Assembly: GCA_902475535.1 (NCBI GenBank)
Contig: CABRZR010000016.1
Span: forward strand, 1-49,962
Direction of reading: 5' to 3'
Length of the DNA stretch: 49,962 bases
From: QAMH01 sp900556425
GTDB taxonomy: Bacteria > Actinomycetota > Coriobacteriia > Coriobacteriales > QAMH01
Shown piece by piece: positions 1 to 6,184 of the stretch (positions are counted from its first letter, which is position 1; each line of letters begins with the position of its first letter). Position numbers and translations under genes: made by a program. The notes below the pieces were generated by a model. The model did no database searches. It worked only from the letters and a program-made list of their open reading frames with translations, and was not told the DNA's origin.

Positions 1-55
1 GGACGCTAACTGGGAAAATGAGGTAAATCCTTACACACTTTTCTGCCTATATCCC

Positions 56-108
56 GCGTTTCGACCACGCACGCTCGGCGATTCTGTTAGATGCAGGGCG
101 TAGAGTAG
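56..108 (+). repeat. Partial copy of a 116-bp interspersed repeat (copy A)
   Basis: This matches the right half of the repeat at 774-889 and 1642-1757, starting at GCGTTTCGACCACGC and ending near TAGAGTAG. It ends 84 bp before the HigB toxin start. The left half seen in the other two copies is absent here; the sequence before position 56 is unrelated. Confidence 0.75.
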
Positions 109-192
109 GAAAGAAGGTGGGCGACAGCCTCCTTGCTATTACTTCCGTAAAGCGGTAGTATACTTCTGCCGCAAAGAACTATTGGAGTACAT

Positions 193-480
193 ATGCGGTT
201 TGCAGACGAGGATATCGCGCTGTTCTGGAGCAACCCGACGCTCATTCTCCCCAGACGCGTTCCTCCGCAGTTGCGAAGGACCCTCTACCGCAAGCTGCAG
301 ATCCTTGATGCGGCACATGTTCTAAATGACCTACGGGTTCCGCCGGGAAACAGACTCGAGAAGCTCAAGGGAACGCGTGCAGGGCAGTATAGTATTCGGG
401 TTAATGACCAGTGGCGATTGTGCTTCTCGTGGCACAACGGCGAGGCGATTGGGGTTGAGTTTTGTGACTACCATTCATGA
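193..480 (+). CDS. higB: HigB-type RNase toxin
   Basis: Type II toxin of the RelE/HigB superfamily, 95 residues. Family members are small ribosome-associated mRNA endonucleases. The C-terminal half has the family signature: LRVPPGNRLEKLKG, then a GQYSIRVNDQWRLCF strand pair, then the terminal VEFCDYH motif. Length is normal for HigB. The start ATG at 193 follows GGAG at 183-186. It overlaps the HigA antitoxin by 17 bp, in the toxin-first order typical of higBA. The upstream region holds repeat copy A and a TATACT -10-like box at 159-164. Identity is firm from motif and gene order; activity is inferred. Confidence 0.9.
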   Translation: MRFADEDIALFWSNPTLILPRRVPPQLRRTLYRKLQILDAAHVLNDLRVPPGNRLEKLKGTRAGQYSIRVNDQWRLCFSWHNGEAIGVEFCDYHS

Positions 481-751
481 CTACGTCTCCGCTCCGGGCG
501 AAATCCTGCTCGAGGAGTTTCTTAAGCCGATGGGCATCACCCAATATCGCCTGGCAAAGGCCATTGGCAAGCCGCAATCAGCAATCTGCGATATCGTCCA
601 GGGCAGGCGCTCCATTACCGTCGAGATGGCGACACTGCTGGGACAGGCCCTTGGCACGAGTGCAGAGTTTTGGCTCAACCTCGAGATGACTTACCAGCTC
701 AAGACGTTCGATGCCTCAAAGCTTCCGCAGGTCGAAAGCCTAGTGGGGTAG
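464..751 (+). CDS. higA: HigA-type antitoxin (HTH, addiction module antidote)
   Basis: DNA-binding antitoxin of the HigA family, 95 residues if it starts at the GTG at 464. I chose that start because the mature protein then begins just before the conserved SAPGEILLEEFLKPMGI block. An in-frame ATG at 326 would add 46 residues that lie inside higB. The protein has an XRE helix-turn-helix (ITQYRLAKAIGKPQSAICDIVQGRRSI) followed by the AEFWLNLEMTYQL helix of HigA proteins. It should neutralise the upstream HigB and repress the operon. The 17-bp overlap with higB suggests translational coupling. Confidence 0.88.
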   Translation: MTTIHDYVSAPGEILLEEFLKPMGITQYRLAKAIGKPQSAICDIVQGRRSITVEMATLLGQALGTSAEFWLNLEMTYQLKTFDASKLPQVESLVG

Positions 752-773
752 GAGAGGGGCGTTCGCTTCGCCT

Positions 774-889
774 GCGTGTCGCATATCACTCCGAAATCAT
801 TTTGATACATGTCCGAAATCGCTCCGGGAAGCCCCAGCGTTTCGACCACGCGCGCTCGGCGAATTTGTTAGATGCGGAGCGTAGGGTAG
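774..889 (+). repeat. 116-bp interspersed repeat (copy B)
   Basis: This aligns without gaps over 116 bp with the copy at 1642-1757. Both run from GCGTGTCGCAT to GTAGGGTAG and differ at scattered positions. It lies between the higA stop (751) and the BrnT operator region and ends 97 bp before the BrnT start. No reading frame in it is convincing. It contains two internal CCGAAATC motifs and the block TTCGACCACGC.CGCTCGGCG shared by all three copies. Confidence 0.85.
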
Positions 890-910
890 TTGATGCCAGT
901 GATGACGGTG

Positions 911-964
911 GAGGTATTAGAACCTGCTTTTATACCTCCAATAGATATCTGTTAGAGGTATAAT
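911..964 (+). promoter_or_regulatory. Probable BrnTA promoter/operator with three GAGGTAT motifs
   Basis: GAGGTAT occurs at 911-917, inverted as ATACCTC at 932-938, and again as GAGGTATA at 955-962. The last copy runs into a consensus -10 box, TATAAT, at 959-964. No good -35 is visible at 16-18 bp. An operator overlapping the -10 box just ahead of a toxin-antitoxin pair fits autoregulation by a ribbon-helix-helix antitoxin. Confidence 0.5.
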
Positions 965-986
965 ATGCACTAGAAAGGCGTTCTGC

Positions 987-1259
987 ATGAACTTCGAATA
1001 CGACCCTGCCAAGAGCGCATCAAACGAAGAGAAACACGGTATCAACTTCGAGGAGGCCCAGAGGCTCTGGGAGGACCCGGAGATGATTACGATGCGAGTC
1101 GATCGCAAGGGGGAGTTTCGCAAGATGCTGATCGCGCGGTATGCGGGTTGCTGTTGGTCGGCCATTTATACCATACGGCCGGACAACATCAGGATTATTT
1201 CCGTTAGAAGGTCGACGGGGAAGGAGGTCTCGTTCTATGACAGAAAGTGCAATGAATAA
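987..1259 (+). CDS. brnT: BrnT-family ribonuclease toxin
   Basis: Type II toxin of the BrnT family (formerly DUF497), 90 residues, the usual length. It opens with the family signature FEYDPAKSASNEEKHGI followed by NFEEAQRLWED. It then has the RIARY-like strand (KMLIARYAG) and ends with the IISVRRSTGKEVSFY motif near the C terminus. BrnT proteins have a RelE-like fold and cleave RNA. The next gene starts inside it with a 23-bp overlap, toxin first. The TATAAT box and repeated GAGGTAT motifs upstream suggest autoregulation. Confidence 0.9.
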   Translation: MNFEYDPAKSASNEEKHGINFEEAQRLWEDPEMITMRVDRKGEFRKMLIARYAGCCWSAIYTIRPDNIRIISVRRSTGKEVSFYDRKCNE

Positions 1260-1536
1260 CATGGGCATCGACGAGTACTTCGACAATGGGGGAGATATGA
1301 CCCTGTTTATCGAGGAAGACTCCGTTAAGTTTCCTAACCGGGACGATAAGGCGCGCAAGATTAACATCAACATGCCCGAGTGGATGATCGACGAGCTTGA
1401 CGCTACGGCGCGTCACTTCGCCACGACGCGCCAGGGTGTCATCAACATGTGGATAGGGGAGCGCCTGGCCGCCGAGCGAGTATCCGAACGAGGCTATGCG
1501 GACTCAAATGGCAGAGCACATGACGGCATCGGTTAG
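1237..1536 (+). CDS. Ribbon-helix-helix antitoxin, BrnA-like
   Basis: Likely partner of the upstream BrnT, 99 residues from the ATG at 1237. That start is supported by AAGGAGGT at 1221-1228, 8 bp upstream. The core KARKININMPEWMIDELDA, then ARHFATTRQGVINMWIGERL, is a typical ribbon-helix-helix DNA-binding segment at about residues 44-85. The acidic N terminus is the probable toxin-binding part. The position after BrnT makes the role clear. Assignment to BrnA rather than another CopG/RHH family is less certain. The last 15 residues run into repeat-rich DNA. Confidence 0.75.
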   Translation: MTESAMNNMGIDEYFDNGGDMTLFIEEDSVKFPNRDDKARKININMPEWMIDELDATARHFATTRQGVINMWIGERLAAERVSERGYADSNGRAHDGIG

Positions 1537-1541
1537 AAGAC

Positions 1542-1588
1542 GAGATTTCTCGACTTCGCTCACTCCGTTCGCTTCGCTCGAAATGACA
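1542..1588 (+). repeat. REP-like palindromic repeat
   Basis: One copy of the dispersed family running GAGATTTCTCGACT, a variable GC-rich stem, then CTCGAAATGACA. Related copies occur near 6001-6172, 9555-9722, 17019-17142 and 37563-37730, always outside genes. Confidence 0.7.
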
Positions 1589-1641
1589 GGGAGGGGCCCA
1601 CTTTGCCCCGCTCGAAATGATGGGGGCCTGCCCCCCCCCTC

Positions 1642-1757
1642 GCGTGTCGCATCTCACCCCGAAATCATTTGGCTTCATGTCCGAAACCGCTCCGGGAAGA
1701 CCCGGAGATTCGACCACGCACGCTCGGCGATTCTGTTAGAAGCGGAGCGTAGGGTAG
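1642..1757 (+). repeat. 116-bp interspersed repeat (copy C)
   Basis: Ungapped partner of the copy at 774-889, with the same length and the same ends. It lies between the BrnA-like gene and the next small two-gene module and ends 70 bp before that module's first start codon. Confidence 0.85.
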
Positions 1758-1785
1758 GAGAGGTCAGTTTCTTCAGCTCGTGATC

Positions 1786-1811
1786 TAATAAAGTAGTATA
1801 ATAAAGTAGTA
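1786..1811 (+). promoter_or_regulatory. Tandem 13-bp operator-like repeat with embedded -10 box
   Basis: TAATAAAGTAGTA occurs twice without a gap, at 1786-1798 and 1799-1811. The junction creates a consensus TATAAT at 1797-1802. A purine-rich AGAGGA follows just before the start codon at 1828. Adjacent identical half-sites over a -10 box are what an autorepressing ribbon-helix-helix antitoxin would bind. Confidence 0.5.
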
Positions 1812-1827
1812 GAAAATAGAGGAACCC

Positions 1828-2106
1828 ATGGATGCTTTGGAGATTCATCTTCGCGTGTTTACATGTCATCCTGAACTCTCCAAAGAGGACGTCGTCGCCG
1901 CATGGAGCAACGCATATTACGAGGCGGTACGACCGGATAGCCCGAACTTTCCGGAATACCTGTGGATTGGGAGAGATATACATCAGCGCGACATTGAAAT
2001 GGTCGGCGTGAGGACGGAGACGGGATGGCTTGTCTATCATGCGAACACGCCGCTGTCCAGACGAACACGTATCGAGGTTGAGAAGGCGAGGAGGCGCGGG
2101 CGATGA
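1828..2106 (+). CDS. Small uncharacterised protein, putative toxin of a two-gene module
   Basis: 92 residues. I do not recognise the family with confidence. The N-terminal half resembles a small alpha/beta protein (HLRVFTCHPELSKEDVVAAW, then NAYYEAVRPD). The C-terminal half carries IGRDIHQRDIEMVGVRTE and a basic tail, TRIEVEKARRRGR. Size, basic C terminus, a 4-bp ATGA overlap with a following DNA-binding-like protein, and placement among three recognisable toxin-antitoxin modules all point to a toxin. The start ATG at 1828 follows AGAGGA. The toxin role is inferred from context only. Confidence 0.65.
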   Translation: MDALEIHLRVFTCHPELSKEDVVAAWSNAYYEAVRPDSPNFPEYLWIGRDIHQRDIEMVGVRTETGWLVYHANTPLSRRTRIEVEKARRRGR

Positions 2107-2387
2107 CCGAGCATAAGCTTGCAAATGGATACGTCTTAATTGACGAGGAGATCGAGTCGAGGGCGCGTGAATGGGAGGATGGCACGTGGAAGGGAAGTCT
2201 TGTCGAGCTTCGTGTGGGCAGGCCCAGGCTTTCTGACGAGCCAAATGCCAATTTATCGTTCAAGTGTCCTGAGTCGGGTGCGCAGATGATTGAGCAAGCC
2301 GCCAAGGCATCAGGTATGAAGAAATCCGCGTTCATGCGTGATGCGGCCTTGGAGAAGGCCGCGCTTGTCTTGGCAAAGGCGATCTGA
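2103..2387 (+). CDS. Ribbon-helix-helix-like putative antitoxin
   Basis: 94 residues, starting inside the stop codon of the upstream gene (ATGA overlap at 2103-2106), so translation is probably coupled. The C-terminal part (NANLSFKCPESGAQMIEQAAKASGMKKSAFMRDAALEKA) has the pattern of a strand followed by two helices seen in ribbon-helix-helix antitoxins. The N-terminal part has the acidic stretch DEEIESRAREWEDG, which could bind the upstream protein. The likely job is neutralisation and autorepression through the tandem TAATAAAGTAGTA site. It is not assignable to a named antitoxin family by eye. Confidence 0.65.
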   Translation: MTEHKLANGYVLIDEEIESRAREWEDGTWKGSLVELRVGRPRLSDEPNANLSFKCPESGAQMIEQAAKASGMKKSAFMRDAALEKAALVLAKAI

Positions 2388-2419
2388 GCCAAGGCCGAGG
2401 GCATCTTCTAGCGCCTTCG

Positions 2420-2448
2420 TTGCTTTCTGACCTGTGTGTTTGTATACT
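2420..2448 (+). promoter_or_regulatory. Predicted promoter of the RelB/PIN module
   Basis: -35 TTGCTT at 2420-2425, a 17-bp spacer and -10 TATACT at 2443-2448. The gene begins at 2477 with GGAGG just upstream. The -10 region overlaps GTATAC, and GTAATACGTCATAC follows, which could be an antitoxin operator. Confidence 0.5.
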
Positions 2449-2476
2449 GTAATACGTCATACGGATTGGAGGCAAA

Positions 2477-2773
2477 ATGGAAAGCGCACTGGTAAGCGCG
2501 CGGGTTCCCAAGGCAAAGAAGGAAGCTGCTGCCGCCATTCTCGCCTCGCTGGGTGCCACGGCGTCAGAGCTCGTGAACAACGCCTATGATTTCCTCCTTG
2601 CCGAGGGGCGTCTGCCCGGGGCGACAGCTGAGCAACCTTTCAAACAAGAGGCTTTCGAGAAGTTCGTGCAACAGAGCACGCTTGCCATCGATTGGGGCGA
2701 TGACGCTGCAGATGGCGACTACAAGCGGCTCATTGCTGATCAAAGGGCGGCGAGTTATGAATCTCTTGCTTGA
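2477..2773 (+). CDS. RelB/DinJ-family antitoxin
   Basis: 98 residues. The N terminus, SALVSARVPKAKKEAAAAIL followed by ASLGATASELVNNAYDFLL, is the ribbon-helix-helix DNA-binding module of RelB/DinJ antitoxins. The C-terminal half is the toxin-binding part. A strong ribosome site (GGAGG) precedes the ATG at 2477. The stop overlaps the start of the PIN-domain gene by 17 bp, antitoxin first. RelB/DinJ usually partners RelE/YafQ toxins, but here the partner is a PIN nuclease. Confidence 0.85.
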   Translation: MESALVSARVPKAKKEAAAAILASLGATASELVNNAYDFLLAEGRLPGATAEQPFKQEAFEKFVQQSTLAIDWGDDAADGDYKRLIADQRAASYESLA

Positions 2774-3203
2774 TACCTGCGTCGTCATTGACTATCTGGG
2801 CCGCAAAGAGCCTTTCTACGCCGAAGCAGAGCGTGTGATGGCAGCCGGATTTTTCGGGGATGCAAGGCTATGGATTGCGGGCCAGACGATAAACGACGCA
2901 TTTTATGTGCTCAGCAAATATCTAGGGCCTCGTAGGGTCCAGGCCGCCCTGGAGACGCTGTTGCAAGTTGTGACTCCCGTCGCGTTGTCTCCGACCGATT
3001 ATACAAACGCGCTGCGTCTTGGTTGGGACGATCTTGAGGATTGTCTCGTGGCGCTATGCGCGCAGAGCGCTCGCGCTGATTATCTTGTCACGCGGGACAC
3101 CAAGGGATTCTCTCGTTCGCTCGTGCCGGTAGTTTCGCCAAGCGAATGGCTCGCGCTTATGGAGCAGCGGCATGCTCTGTGTTTCGAGGGAGTCGGGGTA
3201 TAA
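2757..3203 (+). CDS. PIN-domain (VapC-like) ribonuclease toxin
   Basis: 148 residues from the ATG at 2757; an upstream in-frame ATG at 2586 would lie inside the antitoxin. It opens with LLLDTCVVIDYL, giving the first metal-binding Asp (D6). Later come INDAFYVLSKYLG and the acidic cluster DLEDCLVALCAQ followed by DYLVTRDTKGF, matching the conserved acids of PIN nucleases. The C-terminal PVVSPSEWLAL is typical of the family. Members are Mg-dependent RNases that often cut tRNA. It ends just before a strong hairpin at 3210-3229. Confidence 0.85.
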   Translation: MNLLLDTCVVIDYLGRKEPFYAEAERVMAAGFFGDARLWIAGQTINDAFYVLSKYLGPRRVQAALETLLQVVTPVALSPTDYTNALRLGWDDLEDCLVALCAQSARADYLVTRDTKGFSRSLVPVVSPSEWLALMEQRHALCFEGVGV

Positions 3204-3209
3204 ACAAAA

Positions 3210-3229
3210 GGGGCCGCCGAAGCGGCCCC
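3210..3229. terminator. Bidirectional intrinsic terminator
   Basis: Perfect 8-bp stem, GGGGCCGC / GCGGCCCC, with loop CGAA. It lies between two converging genes. On the minus strand the stem is followed by TTTTGTTT, a good terminator for the aldolase gene. On the plus strand only TTGCC follows. Confidence 0.8.
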
Positions 3230-3275
3230 TTGCCTGTGCCAGTATCTTGCGTGCAGCCGACCGCTGCCTACGACG

Positions 3276-4214
3276 CTAGAGCGTGTAGTGCTCCTTGCCC
3301 TCGAAGACGTCCATGGCCTCCTCGACATCGTAATCGCCGAGCGTGATGGCGCTGATGGCCTGCGTGAGGCGCACGGCCTCGTCGAGCGAGCGCATGTGGA
3401 TGTTGCGGCCGGTGGCGTTGCCGACAGCACCGCCGACGTGAATCTGGTCGTAGAGGCTCGAGAGGAACTCGCGGGCATCGGCCTTGGAGCCGCCTGCGCA
3501 CACGAGGCCCGTGCGGCCGGCAGCGCGGCTTGCGATAGCCAGGAGCTCGGCGCTCGTCTTGCCGTCGGCAGCCGCCGGCGGGTTGACCTTGACGAAGTCC
3601 GCACCCAGGCACAGCGCCACACCCGCGGCACCGGCGATGAGGTCGGCGGCCTTCTCGTCCGTCACGGCCTCGCCGCGCGGGTAGATCCACAGAACAACGA
3701 GCAGGCCCTCGGCATGAGCCTCGGCGATGAGCTCGCCTGCCTCGGCCAGCATGTTGGCCTCGAACTCGCTACCCAGGTAGATGGTGTAGCCCAGGCCGAC
3801 GATGTTGACGCCAGCCTCGCGCATGGCGAGCACGGCCTCGAGGTCGTAGAGCTGCGGGGAGTAGGGATCCTGCTGGGCGGTCTTGACCAGATTGGTCTTG
3901 GAGTTCATCTTGACCAGGTAGTTGATGTTGGGGTAGTCGCGCGCGTACTGGGCGATGAGACCGCGTTGGCCGGCGAGCACGCCGATCGTGCCCTGGTCGC
4001 CGATCTGGAAGAGATGCTCGGGGTCGCCATCGGCCGGATCGATACCCTCGCCGTGGAAGTCCTTGTTGAGGTGCTCGATTTTCTGGTCGCAGGCAAAGAG
4101 CATGAGACGGCCGGTGCCGCGCGTGGCGGCCATGTAGTTATCGAGGTAGAGCTCGACGGCCTCGGGCATGACGTCAGCGGGAACGCGCACGTCCTCACGA
4201 GTGATCTGGGGCAT
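3276..4214 (-). CDS. Class I fructose-1,6-bisphosphate aldolase (DhnA/FbaB type)
   Basis: 312 residues. A (beta/alpha)8 Schiff-base aldolase of the bacterial/archaeal DhnA group, which cleaves fructose-1,6-bisphosphate to DHAP and glyceraldehyde-3-phosphate in cytosolic glycolysis. Seen: FACDQKIEHLNKDF near residue 40, the FVKVNPP motif with the likely Schiff-base lysine K209, a phosphate-binding VCAGGSKAD loop, and GGAVGNATGRNIH near the C terminus. The start ATG at 4214 is preceded by AAAGGA on the coding strand. It ends at the terminator 3210-3229. A related LacD or DhnA-like aldolase with another substrate cannot be excluded. Confidence 0.88.
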   Translation of the reverse strand: MPQITREDVRVPADVMPEAVELYLDNYMAATRGTGRLMLFACDQKIEHLNKDFHGEGIDPADGDPEHLFQIGDQGTIGVLAGQRGLIAQYARDYPNINYLVKMNSKTNLVKTAQQDPYSPQLYDLEAVLAMREAGVNIVGLGYTIYLGSEFEANMLAEAGELIAEAHAEGLLVVLWIYPRGEAVTDEKAADLIAGAAGVALCLGADFVKVNPPAAADGKTSAELLAIASRAAGRTGLVCAGGSKADAREFLSSLYDQIHVGGAVGNATGRNIHMRSLDEAVRLTQAISAITLGDYDVEEAMDVFEGKEHYTL

Positions 4215-4412
4215 CGTGGTAATCCTTTCGTTTTGGCGAGGCGTCCGTGTATGTGGGGGCGCGTCGCTTCAATGCATTGCCCATCATTGTACCGCGAGAG
4301 CGGGGGCAATATGTGCTCATTTTGGTGCCGGAAGTGAAATGTTCGCACGCCGCGTCGCACCTGCGCTCATGGTATCCTTGGGGGTAGACGTACCGAGCCA
4401 AGGGAGCGGCAT

Positions 4413-5999
4413 ATGCGCATTGCGGTTGCACAGGTAAATCCCCGTGTCGGCGATCTGTCCGGCAACATGAGCAAGATGCTCGATTACGCGCGGCAAGCAG
4501 CGCACGCGCACGTTGACCTCGTCGTTTTCGGAGCGGGTTCGCTCACCGGCGCGCACATTGGCGGTCTCGTCGACTCGCATGCCTTCATCGAGGACGCGCA
4601 TGACCATCTCTGCGCCTTCGCGAAGGAGTCGCCCGTGCCCGCGCTCGTCTCGTGCGCGAGCGTCAACGAGCTCGACGCCGACACGCTCGCCATCGTTCCC
4701 GAGCTCTTCCTCGCCGGTGCCGGCTCGCTCGAGTCGCTCGGCGCACCCGCGTTGCTCGAAAGCGACGTCGTTCCGGTCATCGAGCTTGCGGACAGCAACA
4801 TCGCCGTGCTCTTCGACGGGCACTTCGAGTCGGGTAGCAAGCTTTCCAACGTCGACGTGCTCGTCGAGATGAACTACGACGCCTTCGGTGACCCGATGGC
4901 GGCTCCGGCGGCGCGCGGTGACCTGCGGCATCTCTCCGCGCTTGCGAGCGAATGCGGCGCACATGTCGTGAGCGCCAACCAGTGCGGCGCGGCCGATGCG
5001 GTCGTGTTTGCCGGAAACTCCACAGTCACGGCACCCAACGGCAGCCTTATGCATGCTGCGCCCATCGACGAGGAGGACCTCTTCGTCTTCGATACCGCGC
5101 CCGGCGCCGTCCACGAGGTGCAGCAACGCCCGGCAGTTGAGCTCGACATCCGCGAGATCGTCTGGCGCGCGATCGTCGTCGCGACGCGCGATTACGTGCA
5201 AAAGAACGGCTTTTCCGATGTCATCATCGGGCTGTCCGGTGGCATCGACTCCTCGGTCGTGGCCGCGATCGCTGTCGACGCGCTCGGCGCGGCCCACGTG
5301 CATGGCGTCGCGATGCCCGGTCCCTATTCGAGCGATGCGTCGCTTGCCGACGCGCAGGAGCTCGCCCGCATGCTGGATATCGACTGCGCGGTCGCGCCCA
5401 TCGACGAGCCGCTCGAGGCCTTCGAGCGCGTGCTCGCGCATTCCTGCGGCGGCAGCGTCGATGGCCTGGCTGCCGAGAACCTCCAGGCCCGCGTGCGCAC
5501 CGTCGAGCTCATGACGATCGGCAACAGCCACGATTGGCTCATGCTCAACTGTGGCAACAAGTCCGAGGCCGCGATGGGCTTCTCGACGCTCTACGGCGAC
5601 ACGGCCGGGGCATTCGCGCCCATTGGCGACATCTACAAGACCGAGGTCTACGAGCTGGCCGCATGGCGCAACGCGCAGGAGCCGCGCATTCCGCAGACCA
5701 TCATCGACAAGGAGCCGAGCGCCGAGCTCTACGCCGGTGCGCGCGATACCGACCGCCTGCCACCGTACGAGCAGCTTGACGAGCTGCTCGAGGCGCACGT
5801 CGAGGGTGAGCTGGGCGCGGCCGAGGCCATCGAGGCTGGCTTCGATGCGCATCTCGTGGCATGTGTGCTCGCGGCGGTTCAGCTCAACGAGTACAAGCGC
5901 CGCAGCGAGCCCATCGCGCCGCACGTGCTCGGGACGTCGTTCACGAAGGACCGTGCCTGGCCGATTACCAACGGATGGCGCGATCCGGGCATCGTCTAG
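4413..5999 (+). CDS. nadE: NAD+ synthetase with N-terminal glutaminase-like domain
   Basis: 528 residues. The last step of NAD synthesis: ATP-dependent amidation of nicotinate adenine dinucleotide. The C-terminal half is a clear synthetase domain with the PP-loop SGGIDS at residues 275-280, then NCGNKSEAAMGFSTLYGD and IPQTIIDKEPSAEL. The N-terminal 250 residues have the nitrilase-type fold that normally supplies ammonia from glutamine. Its Glu-Lys-Cys triad looks lost: the Glu site (usually FPELALTG) reads FGAGSLTG with Ala at 41, the Cys site (usually ICED) reads FDGH near 134-137, and no K.LP segment lies between. The enzyme therefore may use free ammonia. The start has AAGGGAG upstream. 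Confidence 0.92.
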   Translation: MRIAVAQVNPRVGDLSGNMSKMLDYARQAAHAHVDLVVFGAGSLTGAHIGGLVDSHAFIEDAHDHLCAFAKESPVPALVSCASVNELDADTLAIVPELFLAGAGSLESLGAPALLESDVVPVIELADSNIAVLFDGHFESGSKLSNVDVLVEMNYDAFGDPMAAPAARGDLRHLSALASECGAHVVSANQCGAADAVVFAGNSTVTAPNGSLMHAAPIDEEDLFVFDTAPGAVHEVQQRPAVELDIREIVWRAIVVATRDYVQKNGFSDVIIGLSGGIDSSVVAAIAVDALGAAHVHGVAMPGPYSSDASLADAQELARMLDIDCAVAPIDEPLEAFERVLAHSCGGSVDGLAAENLQARVRTVELMTIGNSHDWLMLNCGNKSEAAMGFSTLYGDTAGAFAPIGDIYKTEVYELAAWRNAQEPRIPQTIIDKEPSAELYAGARDTDRLPPYEQLDELLEAHVEGELGAAEAIEAGFDAHLVACVLAAVQLNEYKRRSEPIAPHVLGTSFTKDRAWPITNGWRDPGIV

Positions 6000-6000
6000 C

Positions 6001-6172
6001 GGGATTTCTCCACTTCGGCGCCTATCGGCGCCTCCGGTCGAAATGACAATGAGGGGCGCCTAACGGCGACCCCGGTCGAAATGACCCCCTTTGTCATCCC
6101 GAGCGAAGCGAAGCGGAGTCGAGGGATCTCTCCGTTTCGCGGCCTTGCGGCCGCTCCAGTCGAGATGACAAA
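6001..6172 (+). repeat. Cluster of three REP-like palindromic repeats
   Basis: It lies between the converging nadE and acyltransferase genes. Three copies of the GAGAT..CTC.ACT / TCGA.ATGACA family occur at about 6001-6048, 6091-6138 (inverted) and 6124-6170. The stems differ: GGCGCC around TAT, GCGAAGCGAAGCGGAG, and CGGCC around TTG. They may also terminate transcription of both genes, as no separate terminator is visible. Confidence 0.7.
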
Positions 6173-6184
6173 GAGGGGCGCTGC

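Noticed and set aside
56..1757. TA repeats considered as integron attC sites.
   Set aside because: No integrase, no R'/R'' core-site pairs, and the repeats do not form attC-like folded arms with the expected bulges.
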